The notes under the pieces were generated by a model. That model searched no databases and was not told the DNA's origin. It saw nothing but the letters and a program-made list of their open reading frames with translations. From positions 1,550,001 through 1,614,000 of the forward strand of contig OY970203.1 of NCBI GenBank assembly GCA_963708325.1: DNA of 64,000 bases. Reading direction: 5' to 3'. Within the stretch, counting starts at the first letter, position 1, and each line of letters opens with the position of its first letter. Position numbers and translations under genes: made by a program. This document shows, one piece after another, positions 23,757-31,965 of the stretch. The DNA comes from G963708325 sp963708325 (GTDB lineage Bacteria; Actinomycetota; Thermoleophilia; Solirubrobacterales; 70-9).

Positions 23757-23897
23757 ATGAGCGCCGCGATCCTCGTCGCCCACGCCGGCCACTACGTCTG
23801 GGTGCTGTACCTATTCCCGATCGCGGTCGTGATCTGGGTGTCGGTCCGCGCCATGATCCAGGCGCGGCGCGAGCAGCGCCAGCGCGAGCGGGACTGA
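23757..23897 (+). CDS. Tiny single-pass membrane protein (46 aa)
   Basis: An ATG at 23757 opens a 46-residue frame. A hydrophobic helix (HYVWVLYLFPIAVVIWVSVRAM) is followed by a strongly basic and acidic tail (IQARREQRQRERD), the usual form of small stop-transfer membrane peptides. It lies 10 bases after the glyoxalase-like gene and about 110 before the next one. Codon bias at third positions is as in the neighbours. The function is unknown. Confidence 0.55.
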   Translation: MSAAILVAHAGHYVWVLYLFPIAVVIWVSVRAMIQARREQRQRERD

Positions 23898-24007
23898 TCG
23901 TCCGCCCGCGGGTCGGGTTTCCCGCAACCGGTCGCGTGGAGAAACCCGATGGGACGGCCGCTTGGGCCGGATAGCTTGGCTGTGATGACGGCCAGGGCGG
24001 CCAGGAG

Positions 24008-25393
24008 ATGAGCGTCGAGTTCGTCGAGGGAGGCGAGCGCGAGCCCCTGCGTGCCCTGATCGCCGGGGGCGGCATCGCGGCCCTCGAGGCGATGCTGGCG
24101 CTGCGATCGCTGGCCGGCGAGCGCGTTGTGATCGAGCTGCTGGCGCCCGAGCCCGAGTTCGTCTTCCAGCCCCTCGCCGTCGCCGAGCCCTTCGGGTTCG
24201 GGGAGCCGACCCGGATCTCGCTGCCCGATGCGGCGGCGGCCGCCGGGGCCACATACAGGAGCGACTCGCTCGCCGCCGTCGAGGGCGACGAGCGCCGCGT
24301 CATCACCGGAGGCGGCGAGACGCTCGACTACGACGCCCTGCTGGTCGCCACCGGGGCGCGGCGGGTCGAGGCCGTCCCCGGCGCGCTCACCTACCGCGGC
24401 GCAGCCGACAACCGCAGCTTCGCGGCGCTGCTCTCCGAGCTTCGCTCCCGCGCCGTGGGCAGCGTCGCCTTCGCCGTGCCGGAAGAGGTCCGCTGGCCGC
24501 TGGCCCTCTACGAGCTTGCACTGCTCACCTCGGCCCACCTCGATCAGAACGGGATCGAGGCGGAGCTGGTCCTGGTCACCCCGGAGCCCGAGCCGCTGGG
24601 CCTTTTCGGCGGGCCGGCCAGCGCCGACGTGCGTCGCCTGCTCGAGGGCGCCGGGATTCTGCTGCGCACGAAGGCGCTGCCGGTCGGCTTCGAGCGCGGT
24701 CGGCTCGAGCTGTCGGGCGCCGCCGCCGTCGAGGTGGATCGAGTCGTCGCCCTGCCGCGGCTGGAGGTGCCGGAGATCGCCGGGGTCCCGCAGGGGCCGC
24801 GCGGGTTCATCGGCACGGATGCCGAGATGCGGATTGAGGGCCTGCCGCGCGCCTACGCGGCGGGAGACGCCACCTGGTTCCCGATCAAGCAGGGCGGGAT
24901 CGCCGCCCAGCAGGCGGACGTCGCCGCGCGATCGATCGCGGCCCTGGCGGATGCGGGGGTCGAGCGCGCGGGCGCCCCCTTCAAACCGGTGCTGCGGGCC
25001 GCCCTGCTCACCGCCGACGCGCCACGCTATCTGCGCGCCGCGATCGGCGAGCGCGACGGCACCTCGGTGGACAGCACGGAGACGCTCTGGTGGCCGCCCG
25101 GGAAGGTCGCCGGCCGCCATCTGGCGCCGTACCTGGCCGGCGAGGGGTCGGCGGCGGTCGCCCCGCTCGAGGACCTCGAGGCGCCGCCCGGGGACGATCC
25201 CGAGGGGGCGGCGAGCGATCACGCGGAGGCGATGGAGCTGGCGTTCGCGGCCGCCGAGGCCGACGCCCGCTGGCGCGACTACCGCGGGGCGCTGCGGTGG
25301 CTGGACATTGCCGAGCAGCTCGCCATCGTCCTCCCCGGCGACTACGTCGAGAAGCGTCGCCGCTGGGGCGAGCTCGCCGCCGCTGACGACTAG
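24008..25393 (+). CDS. FAD/NAD(P)-dependent oxidoreductase (sulfide:quinone reductase/NDH-2-like)
   Basis: 461 residues. ALIAGGGIAALEAMLALRSL is the FAD Rossmann motif, DALLVATGARR the ATG hinge, and LPRAYAAGDATWFPIKQGGIAAQQADVAARSIA the C-terminal FAD-binding block common to sulfide:quinone reductases and type II NADH dehydrogenases. The paired cysteines of true sulfide:quinone reductases are not apparent, so the substrate is open. A C-terminal acidic helical extension of about 90 residues (DDPEGAASDHAEAMELAFAAAEADARW...) is unusual. It ends in a symmetric sequence shared with the stop of the convergent carboxypeptidase gene. Confidence 0.8.
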   Translation: MSVEFVEGGEREPLRALIAGGGIAALEAMLALRSLAGERVVIELLAPEPEFVFQPLAVAEPFGFGEPTRISLPDAAAAAGATYRSDSLAAVEGDERRVITGGGETLDYDALLVATGARRVEAVPGALTYRGAADNRSFAALLSELRSRAVGSVAFAVPEEVRWPLALYELALLTSAHLDQNGIEAELVLVTPEPEPLGLFGGPASADVRRLLEGAGILLRTKALPVGFERGRLELSGAAAVEVDRVVALPRLEVPEIAGVPQGPRGFIGTDAEMRIEGLPRAYAAGDATWFPIKQGGIAAQQADVAARSIAALADAGVERAGAPFKPVLRAALLTADAPRYLRAAIGERDGTSVDSTETLWWPPGKVAGRHLAPYLAGEGSAAVAPLEDLEAPPGDDPEGAASDHAEAMELAFAAAEADARWRDYRGALRWLDIAEQLAIVLPGDYVEKRRRWGELAAADD

Positions 25394-25410
25394 ACGACCA
25401 ACTCGTCTAG
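25390..25410. terminator. Palindromic convergent junction containing both stop codons
   Basis: Eight-base arms CTAGACGA (25390-25397) and TCGTCTAG (25403-25410) with a five-base centre. The TAG stop of the plus-strand oxidoreductase (25391-25393) and the TAG stop of the minus-strand carboxypeptidase (25407-25409) both lie in the arms. There is no T-run. A bidirectional transcription end or RNA 3'-end stabiliser is plausible. Confidence 0.5.
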
Positions 25411-26453
25411 CCGGCGCGAAAGCCCGCCTTCAGCAGCTTGCTGACCTGGCCGATCGGGTCGGCCGAGTTGAGCACGACGGCGCCCAGCTCGCGCCCGCCG
25501 CGCCGCTGGGTGATCACGTAGCAGCGCCCCGCCCGCAGCGTGAAGCCCGTCTTCAGCCCGGTGATCCCCTTGGCACCCAGGCGGATGAAGGGGTTGTTGT
25601 TGTAGAGGTCGAGGTATCCGCCCCTGATCGGGAAGGGGAAGCGCAGGTGGTCGCTGGCCGCGATCCGGCGGATGCGCGGTTCGGCGAGGTCCGCGCGGGC
25701 CAGCGTGGCGAGGTCGGCCGCGCACGAGTAGTTGCCGCGGTCGCGCAGTCCGTTAGGCGTGTCGAAGTGCGAGCAGCGCAGACCCAGCTCGCGTCCGCGC
25801 ACGTTCATCTTTCGCACGAACGCGGACGTGCTGCCGGCGTCGTGCTGGGCGAGGGCGACGGCGGCGTCGTTCCCGGAGACGAGCAGAAGGCCGTCCAGCA
25901 GCGACTCGAACTGCACGCGGCGCCCCGGCTTGAGCACGCCCATCCCGGACCCGGGGGTGTGCGTGGCTCGCTTGGAGATCGTCACCCGTTCGCGCGGGCG
26001 GTGTCCCTGGACCACGATCAGCGCGGTCATCATCTTGGTCAGGCTCGCGATCGCCAGCCGGCGCAGCGGATGCAGCGCCCACAGCACGCGGCCGCTGCGG
26101 ACGTCGAACAGCAGACCCGCCTTCGGCGGGCGGCGCACCCGAATCGGCACGCTCGCCGGCGCGGTCAGCGGCCCGACCACGAACCGTGAGAGCGGGGCGG
26201 TGTCGGTTCCGCGGCTGGGCGGCGACTCGGGCACCGCTGCCGGCAGCGCCGGAGCCCGGTGGGGCCCGTCCGCGCCATGGTCGAGCACCCCGCCGGGGTT
26301 GAGCACGAGCAGGCCGACGACGGCCCAGACCAGGACGGCGGCGAAAACGGCGCCGATCGCGCCCGCGCGCCCGCGACGACGGCGGCTGCCGGTGGTGGTG
26401 AGCGCCCCCAGCCGCGCGGGCTTGGCGCCGCGACGCCGGGATCGCCTACTCAT
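25407..26453 (-). CDS. dacA: D-alanyl-D-alanine carboxypeptidase (PBP5-like)
   Basis: I start it at the ATG at 26453 (348 residues), where the coding sequence overlaps the small membrane gene by 8 bases; a longer frame begins at 26492. Residues 1-30 are very basic and residues 31-52 form a membrane anchor. The penicillin-binding motifs are S137-L-T-K140, S193-G-N195 and K301-T-G. These belong to the low-molecular-mass DD-carboxypeptidases that trim pentapeptide from peptidoglycan outside the cell. A Pro/Ala-rich linker separates the anchor from the catalytic domain. Confidence 0.88.
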   Translation of the reverse strand: MSRRSRRRGAKPARLGALTTTGSRRRRGRAGAIGAVFAAVLVWAVVGLLVLNPGGVLDHGADGPHRAPALPAAVPESPPSRGTDTAPLSRFVVGPLTAPASVPIRVRRPPKAGLLFDVRSGRVLWALHPLRRLAIASLTKMMTALIVVQGHRPRERVTISKRATHTPGSGMGVLKPGRRVQFESLLDGLLLVSGNDAAVALAQHDAGSTSAFVRKMNVRGRELGLRCSHFDTPNGLRDRGNYSCAADLATLARADLAEPRIRRIAASDHLRFPFPIRGGYLDLYNNNPFIRLGAKGITGLKTGFTLRAGRCYVITQRRGGRELGAVVLNSADPIGQVSKLLKAGFRAG

Positions 26454-26631
26454 CGGGCGGGTGGCGAAGCGCCCCGACGAGCCCCGAGGCAACCAGGAAG
26501 ATGATCAGAAACGACACCAGCGAGAACACGTCGAAGCTCGAGCGCAGGGCGACGGCGATCGTCAGGTAGGCGAACACGGCGCAGAAGAACAGGCCGCCCA
26601 GCAGCACCGCGGTTCGCACCCTGGGATCCAT
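26446..26631 (-). CDS. Small two-helix membrane protein (61 aa)
   Basis: Two hydrophobic helices, residues 8-28 (AVLLGGLFFCAVFAYLTIAVA) and 35-54 (VFSLVSFLIIFLVASGLVGAL), with a short polar tail (RHPPDE). It lies 8 bases after the rhomboid gene and overlaps the carboxypeptidase start by 8 bases, so the three are one transcript. I do not recognise a family. Confidence 0.65.
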   Translation of the reverse strand: MDPRVRTAVLLGGLFFCAVFAYLTIAVALRSSFDVFSLVSFLIIFLVASGLVGALRHPPDE

Positions 26632-26639
26632 CTAGGCCA

Positions 26640-27470
26640 CTACGCGTAGCCGGTCGCCGGCGGGACGGACTTGCGGCGGTTCGCGAACAGCTTGATCGCG
26701 GCCAGCCCGAAGACGAAACCGCCCACGTGCGCGAAGTAGGCGACGCCGCCGCCGGCGCCGACGTCCGGGGTTGCGACCTGCCCGATCGCCGGTGCGAACT
26801 GGAGCACGAACCAGATTCCGAGCAGGATCATCGCCGGTATCTCGATCAGCGTCACGAGGAAGATCACGAAGATCAGGGTGAGCACCCGGGCGCGCGGATA
26901 GAGCAGCGCATACCCGCCCAGGACGCCGGCGATCGCGCCGCTCGCCCCGATCGTCGGCGTCGCGCTGCTCGTGTCGAGCAGCGCCTGGGTGTAGACGGCG
27001 GCGACGCCGGCGGCGAGGTAGAAGGCGACGTATCGGGGCCTGCCCATCGAGTCCTCGATGTTGTTGCCGAACACCCACAGAAACAGCATGTTGAAGGCGA
27101 TGTGGAGGATGCCGCCGTGCATGAACATCGAGCTGAACACGGTCACGAACCACGGCGCCTCGCCCAGGCTGGCGGTGTGGCCGCGGGCCTGCGCGGCGCG
27201 GCCGTCGGCCGTCCCCGCGCAGAAGACCTCGGACTGGCCGGAGGCGTTGGCGCCGACGAAGCAGTCCTCGCCGGGGTGGGTGATCCGGTAGGGGATCGCG
27301 CCGTAGACGAGCGAGCTGCGATCGACGTTCGACAGTCCCTCGAGCGCGGGGTCCGACCTGTGGCCCGAGTAGCCGAGCTGCCACACGAACACGACCACGT
27401 TGATCGCGATCAGCACGACCGTGACGACCGGGAAGCGCGAGGTCGGCAGGTTGTCTTTCAGGGGGATCAA
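26640..27470 (-). CDS. Rhomboid-family intramembrane serine protease
   Basis: 276 residues. The N-terminus MIPLKDNLPTSRFPVVTVVLIAINVVVFVWQL is typical of actinobacterial rhomboids. MFMHGGILHIAFNMLFLWVFGNNIED carries the conserved HxxxN helix, IGASGAIAGVLGGY the catalytic GxSG serine, and VAYFAHVGGFVFGL the catalytic histidine. It should cleave membrane proteins within the bilayer. A 70-residue loop with two cysteines lies between helices 1 and 2. It heads an operon with the small membrane protein and the carboxypeptidase, and is divergent from the DUF4395/thioredoxin-like gene. Confidence 0.92.
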   Translation of the reverse strand: MIPLKDNLPTSRFPVVTVVLIAINVVVFVWQLGYSGHRSDPALEGLSNVDRSSLVYGAIPYRITHPGEDCFVGANASGQSEVFCAGTADGRAAQARGHTASLGEAPWFVTVFSSMFMHGGILHIAFNMLFLWVFGNNIEDSMGRPRYVAFYLAAGVAAVYTQALLDTSSATPTIGASGAIAGVLGGYALLYPRARVLTLIFVIFLVTLIEIPAMILLGIWFVLQFAPAIGQVATPDVGAGGGVAYFAHVGGFVFGLAAIKLFANRRKSVPPATGYA

Positions 27471-27538
27471 GCGGCCGCAAGCCTAACCGCGCATCGGAGC
27501 GGCGAGTCTCGGGCGAGGATTCGTCAGAATCATTGACG

Positions 27539-28249
27539 ATGGCAAAGCGCCGGCCGCCCTCCGCGGACCCGTTCCGCGACACGGACGTGATCGACTCGAA
27601 CGCGCCGCGGTTCAACCAGGCCGTCGTCGGTCTCGTCTCCCTGCTCGGCGTCGTCTTCGGCTGGCCGCTGGCCTGGGCGATCCTCTCCGCCCAGCTTCTG
27701 ATCGGCCTCACCCTGGGACGCCAGTACTGCCTGACCTGCCTGGCCTACTTCAAGCTCGTCCAGCCGCGGATCGGCGAGGGGCCGCTGGAGGATTCGCGGC
27801 CGCCGCGGCTCGCCAACGCGATCGGCTTCGCCTTTCTCGGCGCCGCCGCGACCGCGTGGTGGCTGGGCGTGCCCGCGGCGGCCACCGCGCTAGGCGGGAC
27901 CGTCGCCGTCCTCGCCCTGCTCGCCGCGGCGACGGGCCTCTGCGCCGGCTGCGAGCTCTACCGCCTCTCGGCCCGCTTGCGCGGGATCTCACCGCGCCAC
28001 CACGGCCGCATCGATCCTTCCGACCTGCCGGGGCTCGAGGGCGCCGCCCGCGCCTACGTGGAGTTCACCCATCCGCTCTGCGCCGACTGTCGCGCCTGGG
28101 AGCGGCGGCTCGGGCACGTCGGCCGGCCGCTCGTCACGTTCGACGTCCGCGACCGCCCCGAGCTGGCCCGCAAATATGGGATCGCAATCGTGCCCACGGT
28201 GCTGGCGGTGGACTCGACGGGGACGGTGCTGGAGCGGCTCGCGCCGTAG
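27539..28249 (+). CDS. DUF4395 membrane protein fused to a thioredoxin-like domain
   Basis: I start it at the ATG at 27539; a TTG six bases earlier is also in frame. About 236 residues. The first half (DSNAPRFNQAVVGLVSLLGVVFGWPLAWAILSAQLLIGLTLGRQYCLTCLAYF) is the DUF4395 membrane module, with three to four helices. After GLCAGCELYRLSARLRG comes a soluble thioredoxin-like part (YVEFTHPLCADCRAWERRL...KYGIAIVPTVLAVDSTGTVLERL), with CADC in place of CxxC and a cis-Pro loop. It probably moves reducing power across the membrane. It converges on the BBE-type flavoprotein with one base between stops. Confidence 0.8.
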   Translation: MAKRRPPSADPFRDTDVIDSNAPRFNQAVVGLVSLLGVVFGWPLAWAILSAQLLIGLTLGRQYCLTCLAYFKLVQPRIGEGPLEDSRPPRLANAIGFAFLGAAATAWWLGVPAAATALGGTVAVLALLAAATGLCAGCELYRLSARLRGISPRHHGRIDPSDLPGLEGAARAYVEFTHPLCADCRAWERRLGHVGRPLVTFDVRDRPELARKYGIAIVPTVLAVDSTGTVLERLAP

Positions 28250-28250
28250 C

Positions 28251-29633
28251 TCAGGCGGCCGCGGGCGCCTTGCCGCTCGGCTTGATGTTCTGGTTGTGCT
28301 GGAAGAGGTTCTCCGGGTCGTAGCGGTCCTTCAGCGCGACCAGCTTCTCGTGCTTCTCGTCGCCGTACGCCGCCCGCACCCGATCGCTGTCGGGCGTGAA
28401 GTTGAGGTACGCGGCCCCGGTTGAGAACCGGCTCATCGCATCTGAGAACTCGCGCACCCAGCCGATCATGCGCTCGTCCTCGGAAGGGTCCTCCCACATC
28501 GCGATCGGGTGGAACATCCACTCCGCGTCGCGGTGGGAGAACGCCGTCGCCTCGTCGTCGAGCTTCGTCAGTCCGCCTCCCAGCCTGAAGAGCACGATCT
28601 GGTTGAACGGCGAGAGCGGCTCCTTCGCGTAGTCGATGTACGTGTCGATGGCCTCGTCGGGACAGTCCGCCATGAACTCGCCGCGCCAGTAGTTTCTGAA
28701 CCCCGGCTGGTTTCCGGCGTCGAGTATGGACTGGAACTGGACATAGGGCATCGGCATGATCAGGTCCACCTCGGGGGAGAGGTCCTTCAGCGGCTGGATC
28801 ACCGGCGCGCCCTCGTCCGGGTCGCCGACGTACATCGCCGCCATGCCGACGCAGGGCTGGCCCTGAAGGTGCGCGGGAACGAACTCCTCGGGTGGCCCGG
28901 TGAGGATCACGCATGCCGTGGACAGCTCGTCCGGCGCCCCCTTGACGTAATCACGGAAGGCGTGCAGGACGCGGTCGGCCTCGGATACGGGCCAGAGCGC
29001 CAGCCCCGCGAGGACGTTGGGCCCCAGCTCGTGCAGCCGGAACTCGAACTCGGTGGCGATGCCGAAGTTGCAGCCACCGCCACGAAGGCCCCAGAACAGG
29101 TCCTCGTTCTCGGACTCGGACGCCGTCACCTGGCTGCCGTCGGCGAGGACCACCTCGGCGGAGACCAGGTTGTCGCAGGTGAGGCCGTACTTGGAGGAGG
29201 TCCAGCCGTAGCCGCCGCCCGTGGTGAAGCCGCCGACACCGGTCGTGGTGACGCGGCCGCCGGGCGTGTGCAGGCCGTGCTCCTGGGTCGCCGCATCGAA
29301 TTCGCCCCACAGCACCCCACCGCCGGCGCGGGCCAGCTTCGCCTCGGGGTCGACCTCGATCTCCTTCATCCCGGCGAGGTCAATCAGGACGCCGTCGTCG
29401 CAGATGCTCATCCCGGCGACGCTGTGACCGCCCGAGCGCACCGCGATCACCAGGTCGTTCGCGCGGGCGTGGCTGACCGCGGCGGAAACGTCGTCTGCGC
29501 TGGCGCAGCGCGCGATCAGCCCCGGCCGCTTGTCGATCATCCCGTTGAAGACCTTGCGCGCCTCGTCGTAGCCGCGGTCGTCCGGCCTGATCAGCTCGCC
29601 GTCGAAGCTCTCGATGGAACCGTTCACAGCCAT
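28251..29633 (-). CDS. FAD-linked oxidase of the BBE (berberine-bridge) type
   Basis: 460 residues from the ATG at 29633, which has GAGGAGA just upstream. VIAVRSGGHSVAGMS carries the histidine (H70) that binds FAD covalently, and GGGYGWTSSKYGLTCDNLVSAEVVLADG is the PCMH-type FAD fold. The C-terminal DPENLFQHNQNIKPS is the BBE signature. It would oxidise a sugar or alcohol and pass electrons to oxygen; the substrate is unknown. No signal peptide is seen, so it is probably cytoplasmic. Confidence 0.9.
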   Translation of the reverse strand: MAVNGSIESFDGELIRPDDRGYDEARKVFNGMIDKRPGLIARCASADDVSAAVSHARANDLVIAVRSGGHSVAGMSICDDGVLIDLAGMKEIEVDPEAKLARAGGGVLWGEFDAATQEHGLHTPGGRVTTTGVGGFTTGGGYGWTSSKYGLTCDNLVSAEVVLADGSQVTASESENEDLFWGLRGGGCNFGIATEFEFRLHELGPNVLAGLALWPVSEADRVLHAFRDYVKGAPDELSTACVILTGPPEEFVPAHLQGQPCVGMAAMYVGDPDEGAPVIQPLKDLSPEVDLIMPMPYVQFQSILDAGNQPGFRNYWRGEFMADCPDEAIDTYIDYAKEPLSPFNQIVLFRLGGGLTKLDDEATAFSHRDAEWMFHPIAMWEDPSEDERMIGWVREFSDAMSRFSTGAAYLNFTPDSDRVRAAYGDEKHEKLVALKDRYDPENLFQHNQNIKPSGKAPAAA

Positions 29634-29776
29634 CCCGTCTCCTCTCGTTCTTCCACTTGCCGTGCGCCGCATTGCGGCGATGCTCCCCCGGTTGTCGGGG
29701 TCAACTCTAGGACCTCGGTCACACTGCATCAAGCGGCGGCGGCGGCCCGGGGCGGGGCGGTGGCGGGAACCCGCGA

Positions 29777-30721
29777 TCAGGCGGTGGCGGGGACCGGGAC
29801 CTGCTCGTCGGCGTGGTAGGAGCTGCGCACGAGCGGCCCCGATGCGACCGACTCGAAGCCGATCTCGTATGCGGCGCGCTCGAGCGCCGCGAACTCGTCC
29901 GGATGCCAGTAGCGGGCCACCGGCAGGTGGTTCTTGGTCGGGCGCAGGTACTGGCCCACGGTCAGCACCTGGACGCGATGGGCGCGCAGCACCCGGAAGG
30001 CCTCGACCATCTCGTCGAAGTCCTCCCCCAAGCCGACCATCAGGCCCGACTTGGTCACCATCCCGTCACCGCCCATCTCCTTCGCCATCCGCAGCACCCG
30101 GCAGGAGCGCAGGAAGTCGGATCCGCGGCGGGCGAGCGGGTACAGGCGCGGCACCGTCTCCACGTTGTGGTTGAAGACATCGGGCCGCTCGTGGACGACC
30201 TTCGCGAGCGGCATCTCCTGGCCGCGGAAGTCCGGGGTGAGCACCTCGACGCGGCAGCCCGGTGCCAGCATGCGGATCGAGCGGATCACCCCGACGAAGG
30301 CGCCGGCGCCGTAGTCGGGAAGGTCGTCTCGGTCCACCGACGTGACGACGGCGTGGCGCAGGCCCATCCGCTTCACCTGGGCCGCCACCCGCATCGGCTC
30401 GAGCGGGTCGCTCCAGGTGGGCTTCCCCGTCTGCACGTTGCAGAAGCCGCAGCGCCGCGTGCAGACGTCGCCGAGGATCATGAAGGTGGCCGTGCCGCGC
30501 TCCCAGCATTCGCCGACGTTGGGGCAGTTGGCCTCCTGGCAGACCGTGTGCAGGTTGCCGGCCTCGATCGCCTTGCGTAGCCGCCGGTAGGTGGGGCCGC
30601 CGGGGGCCGGCACCTTCAGCCAGGGCGGCTTGCGCTCGCGCAGAGGACGCACATCCGCGCCGCCGATCGTGGCGCCGCCGGGGCGCGCCCGAGACCGCGT
30701 CACATGCAGCCGCTCGCTCAT
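29777..30721 (-). CDS. lipA: Lipoyl synthase
   Basis: 314 residues from the ATG at 30721, which overlaps the lipB stop (ATGA). Both iron-sulfur clusters are present: C61-x4-C66-x5-C72 (CQEANCPNVGEC) and the radical-SAM C87-x3-C91-x2-C94 (CTRRCGFC). The C-terminal RSSYHADE ends the family pattern with its conserved serine. It inserts two sulfur atoms into octanoyl groups on E2. It lies at the end of the pdhA-pdhB-pdhC-SnoaL-lipB-lipA run, which fits the need of the dehydrogenase for lipoate. Confidence 0.95.
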   Translation of the reverse strand: MSERLHVTRSRARPGGATIGGADVRPLRERKPPWLKVPAPGGPTYRRLRKAIEAGNLHTVCQEANCPNVGECWERGTATFMILGDVCTRRCGFCNVQTGKPTWSDPLEPMRVAAQVKRMGLRHAVVTSVDRDDLPDYGAGAFVGVIRSIRMLAPGCRVEVLTPDFRGQEMPLAKVVHERPDVFNHNVETVPRLYPLARRGSDFLRSCRVLRMAKEMGGDGMVTKSGLMVGLGEDFDEMVEAFRVLRAHRVQVLTVGQYLRPTKNHLPVARYWHPDEFAALERAAYEIGFESVASGPLVRSSYHADEQVPVPATA

Positions 30722-31554
30722 CCGGGCAACGGTAGCGGGCGCCGGGCCTCGGCCGCGAGCGCGTCGATGCCGGGAATGCGGCGGGCAAGCTCGGACGCCC
30801 CAACCTCCACCGCGCGGCGGGAGTTGATCTCGGCGAAGCGGTCGCGGAGCGCGACGGCGAACGCGGCGACCGCCTGCTCGGAGCCGGTCTCGCGCGACAC
30901 GGAGGTCATCCTGCATCCCTCGATCCCGCAGGGGACGATCCACTCGAACGGCTGCAGGTCGTTGGAGACGTTGACCGCAAGCCCGTGGGTGGTGATGCCG
31001 CGGCTGACGTGGACGCCGATCGAGCCGATCTTGCGAGCATCAAGCCCGCCGCCTCCTCTGCTCCCGCTCCCTCGCACCCGCATCACCGGTCCTCCTGCTC
31101 GCTCGCTCCCGCGTCCGGGGGCGGCGGGGTCGCGGGCGGGCTTCACCCACACTCCCGTCAGGCCCTCGATCGTGGCCGCCTCGACGCCGTACGCGGCGAG
31201 GGCCTCGATCATCGTCCGCTCAATGCGTCGCACGTAGCGGTGGACGTCGTCGCCGTAGGGCGCCAGGTCGACGATCGGGTAGGCGACGAGCTGTCCCGGG
31301 CCGTGGTAGGTGACACGGCCGCCGCGATCGGTGTCGCAGACCTCGATTCCCTGCATCCGGTACCAGTCCTCGCCCATCGGCAGCTCCTCGGCCGTCGAGC
31401 GCCGCCCGCGCGTGTAGACCGGCGGGTGCTCGAGCAGCAGCAGCAGATCGGGGACGACGCCGTCGTGCCGCGCGGCCTCGAGGCGCTTCTGCGCCTCTCT
31501 CGCGCGCTCGTACGGGACCAGCCCCGCGGTCACGCACCAGAGCTCGACGCTCAT
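30718..31554 (-). CDS. lipB: Lipoyl(octanoyl) transferase with an internal insertion
   Basis: 278 residues. The catalytic residues are Lys175 in ARKIGSIGVHVS and Cys209 in EWIVPCGI, with GGRVTYHGPGQLVAYP also conserved. It transfers octanoate from acyl carrier protein to lipoyl domains. The enzyme is normally about 220-240 residues. Here some 35 extra residues, Gly/Arg/Pro-rich (positions 138-172), lie between GVWV and the catalytic lysine. The insertion is in frame and looks like a disordered loop. The gene starts operon-wise 12 bases after the SnoaL-like gene and overlaps lipA. Confidence 0.93.
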   Translation of the reverse strand: MSVELWCVTAGLVPYERAREAQKRLEAARHDGVVPDLLLLLEHPPVYTRGRRSTAEELPMGEDWYRMQGIEVCDTDRGGRVTYHGPGQLVAYPIVDLAPYGDDVHRYVRRIERTMIEALAAYGVEAATIEGLTGVWVKPARDPAAPGRGSERAGGPVMRVRGSGSRGGGGLDARKIGSIGVHVSRGITTHGLAVNVSNDLQPFEWIVPCGIEGCRMTSVSRETGSEQAVAAFAVALRDRFAEINSRRAVEVGASELARRIPGIDALAAEARRPLPLPG

Positions 31555-31566
31555 CTCACCAGTGTC

Positions 31567-31965
31567 TCACGCGCCAGGGCCGCGAGCGCCCGCACCGGCA
31601 CCGCCCGACGGCGAGAACGGCCACTCCTCGAAATCGACGCAGAGGCCGCGGCCGTCGAGCCTGACGATCCAGACGTCGCGGTACTCGCTGCGAACGGGCT
31701 CGCCGTAGCGAACCTCGACGCGCGCCACGCCCGTACCGCCCTCCACGGCAAGCACCTCGCTCTCCATCGTGAAGACCTCGTCGGGCCCCCGGCGCTCGCG
31801 CTCCCAGAGGTCGGCGATCGCGTCGAGGCCCCGGTACGGCTCCTCGTACGGGGCCATGCGGTAGGTCGCGTCGGTTGCGAACAGCTCGGCGAGCACGTCC
31901 GTTCCCGCCGTGCGCCAGGCACGCTCGTAGGCGGCGATCCAGCTCTCCAGCTGGGCGCGGTCCAC
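31567..31965 (-). CDS. SnoaL/NTF2-like protein
   Basis: 132 residues from a GTG start that shares a base with the pdhC stop. MDRAQLESWIAAYERAWRTAGTDVLAELFATDATYRMAPYEEPYRGLDAIADLWERER is the usual start of a SnoaL-like/NTF2 fold, a small alpha-beta barrel. The tail is Gly/Ala-rich. Such proteins bind small hydrophobic ligands or act as isomerases. Its place between pdhC and lipB has no obvious enzymatic reason. Confidence 0.75.
   Translation of the reverse strand: MDRAQLESWIAAYERAWRTAGTDVLAELFATDATYRMAPYEEPYRGLDAIADLWERERRGPDEVFTMESEVLAVEGGTGVARVEVRYGEPVRSEYRDVWIVRLDGRGLCVDFEEWPFSPSGGAGAGARGPGA

Noticed and set aside
4808..29000. Single GTTCAA or TTGAAC half-sites elsewhere (for example near 4803, 6809 and 23198)
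   Set aside because: They lack the second arm, so they are not counted as operators.
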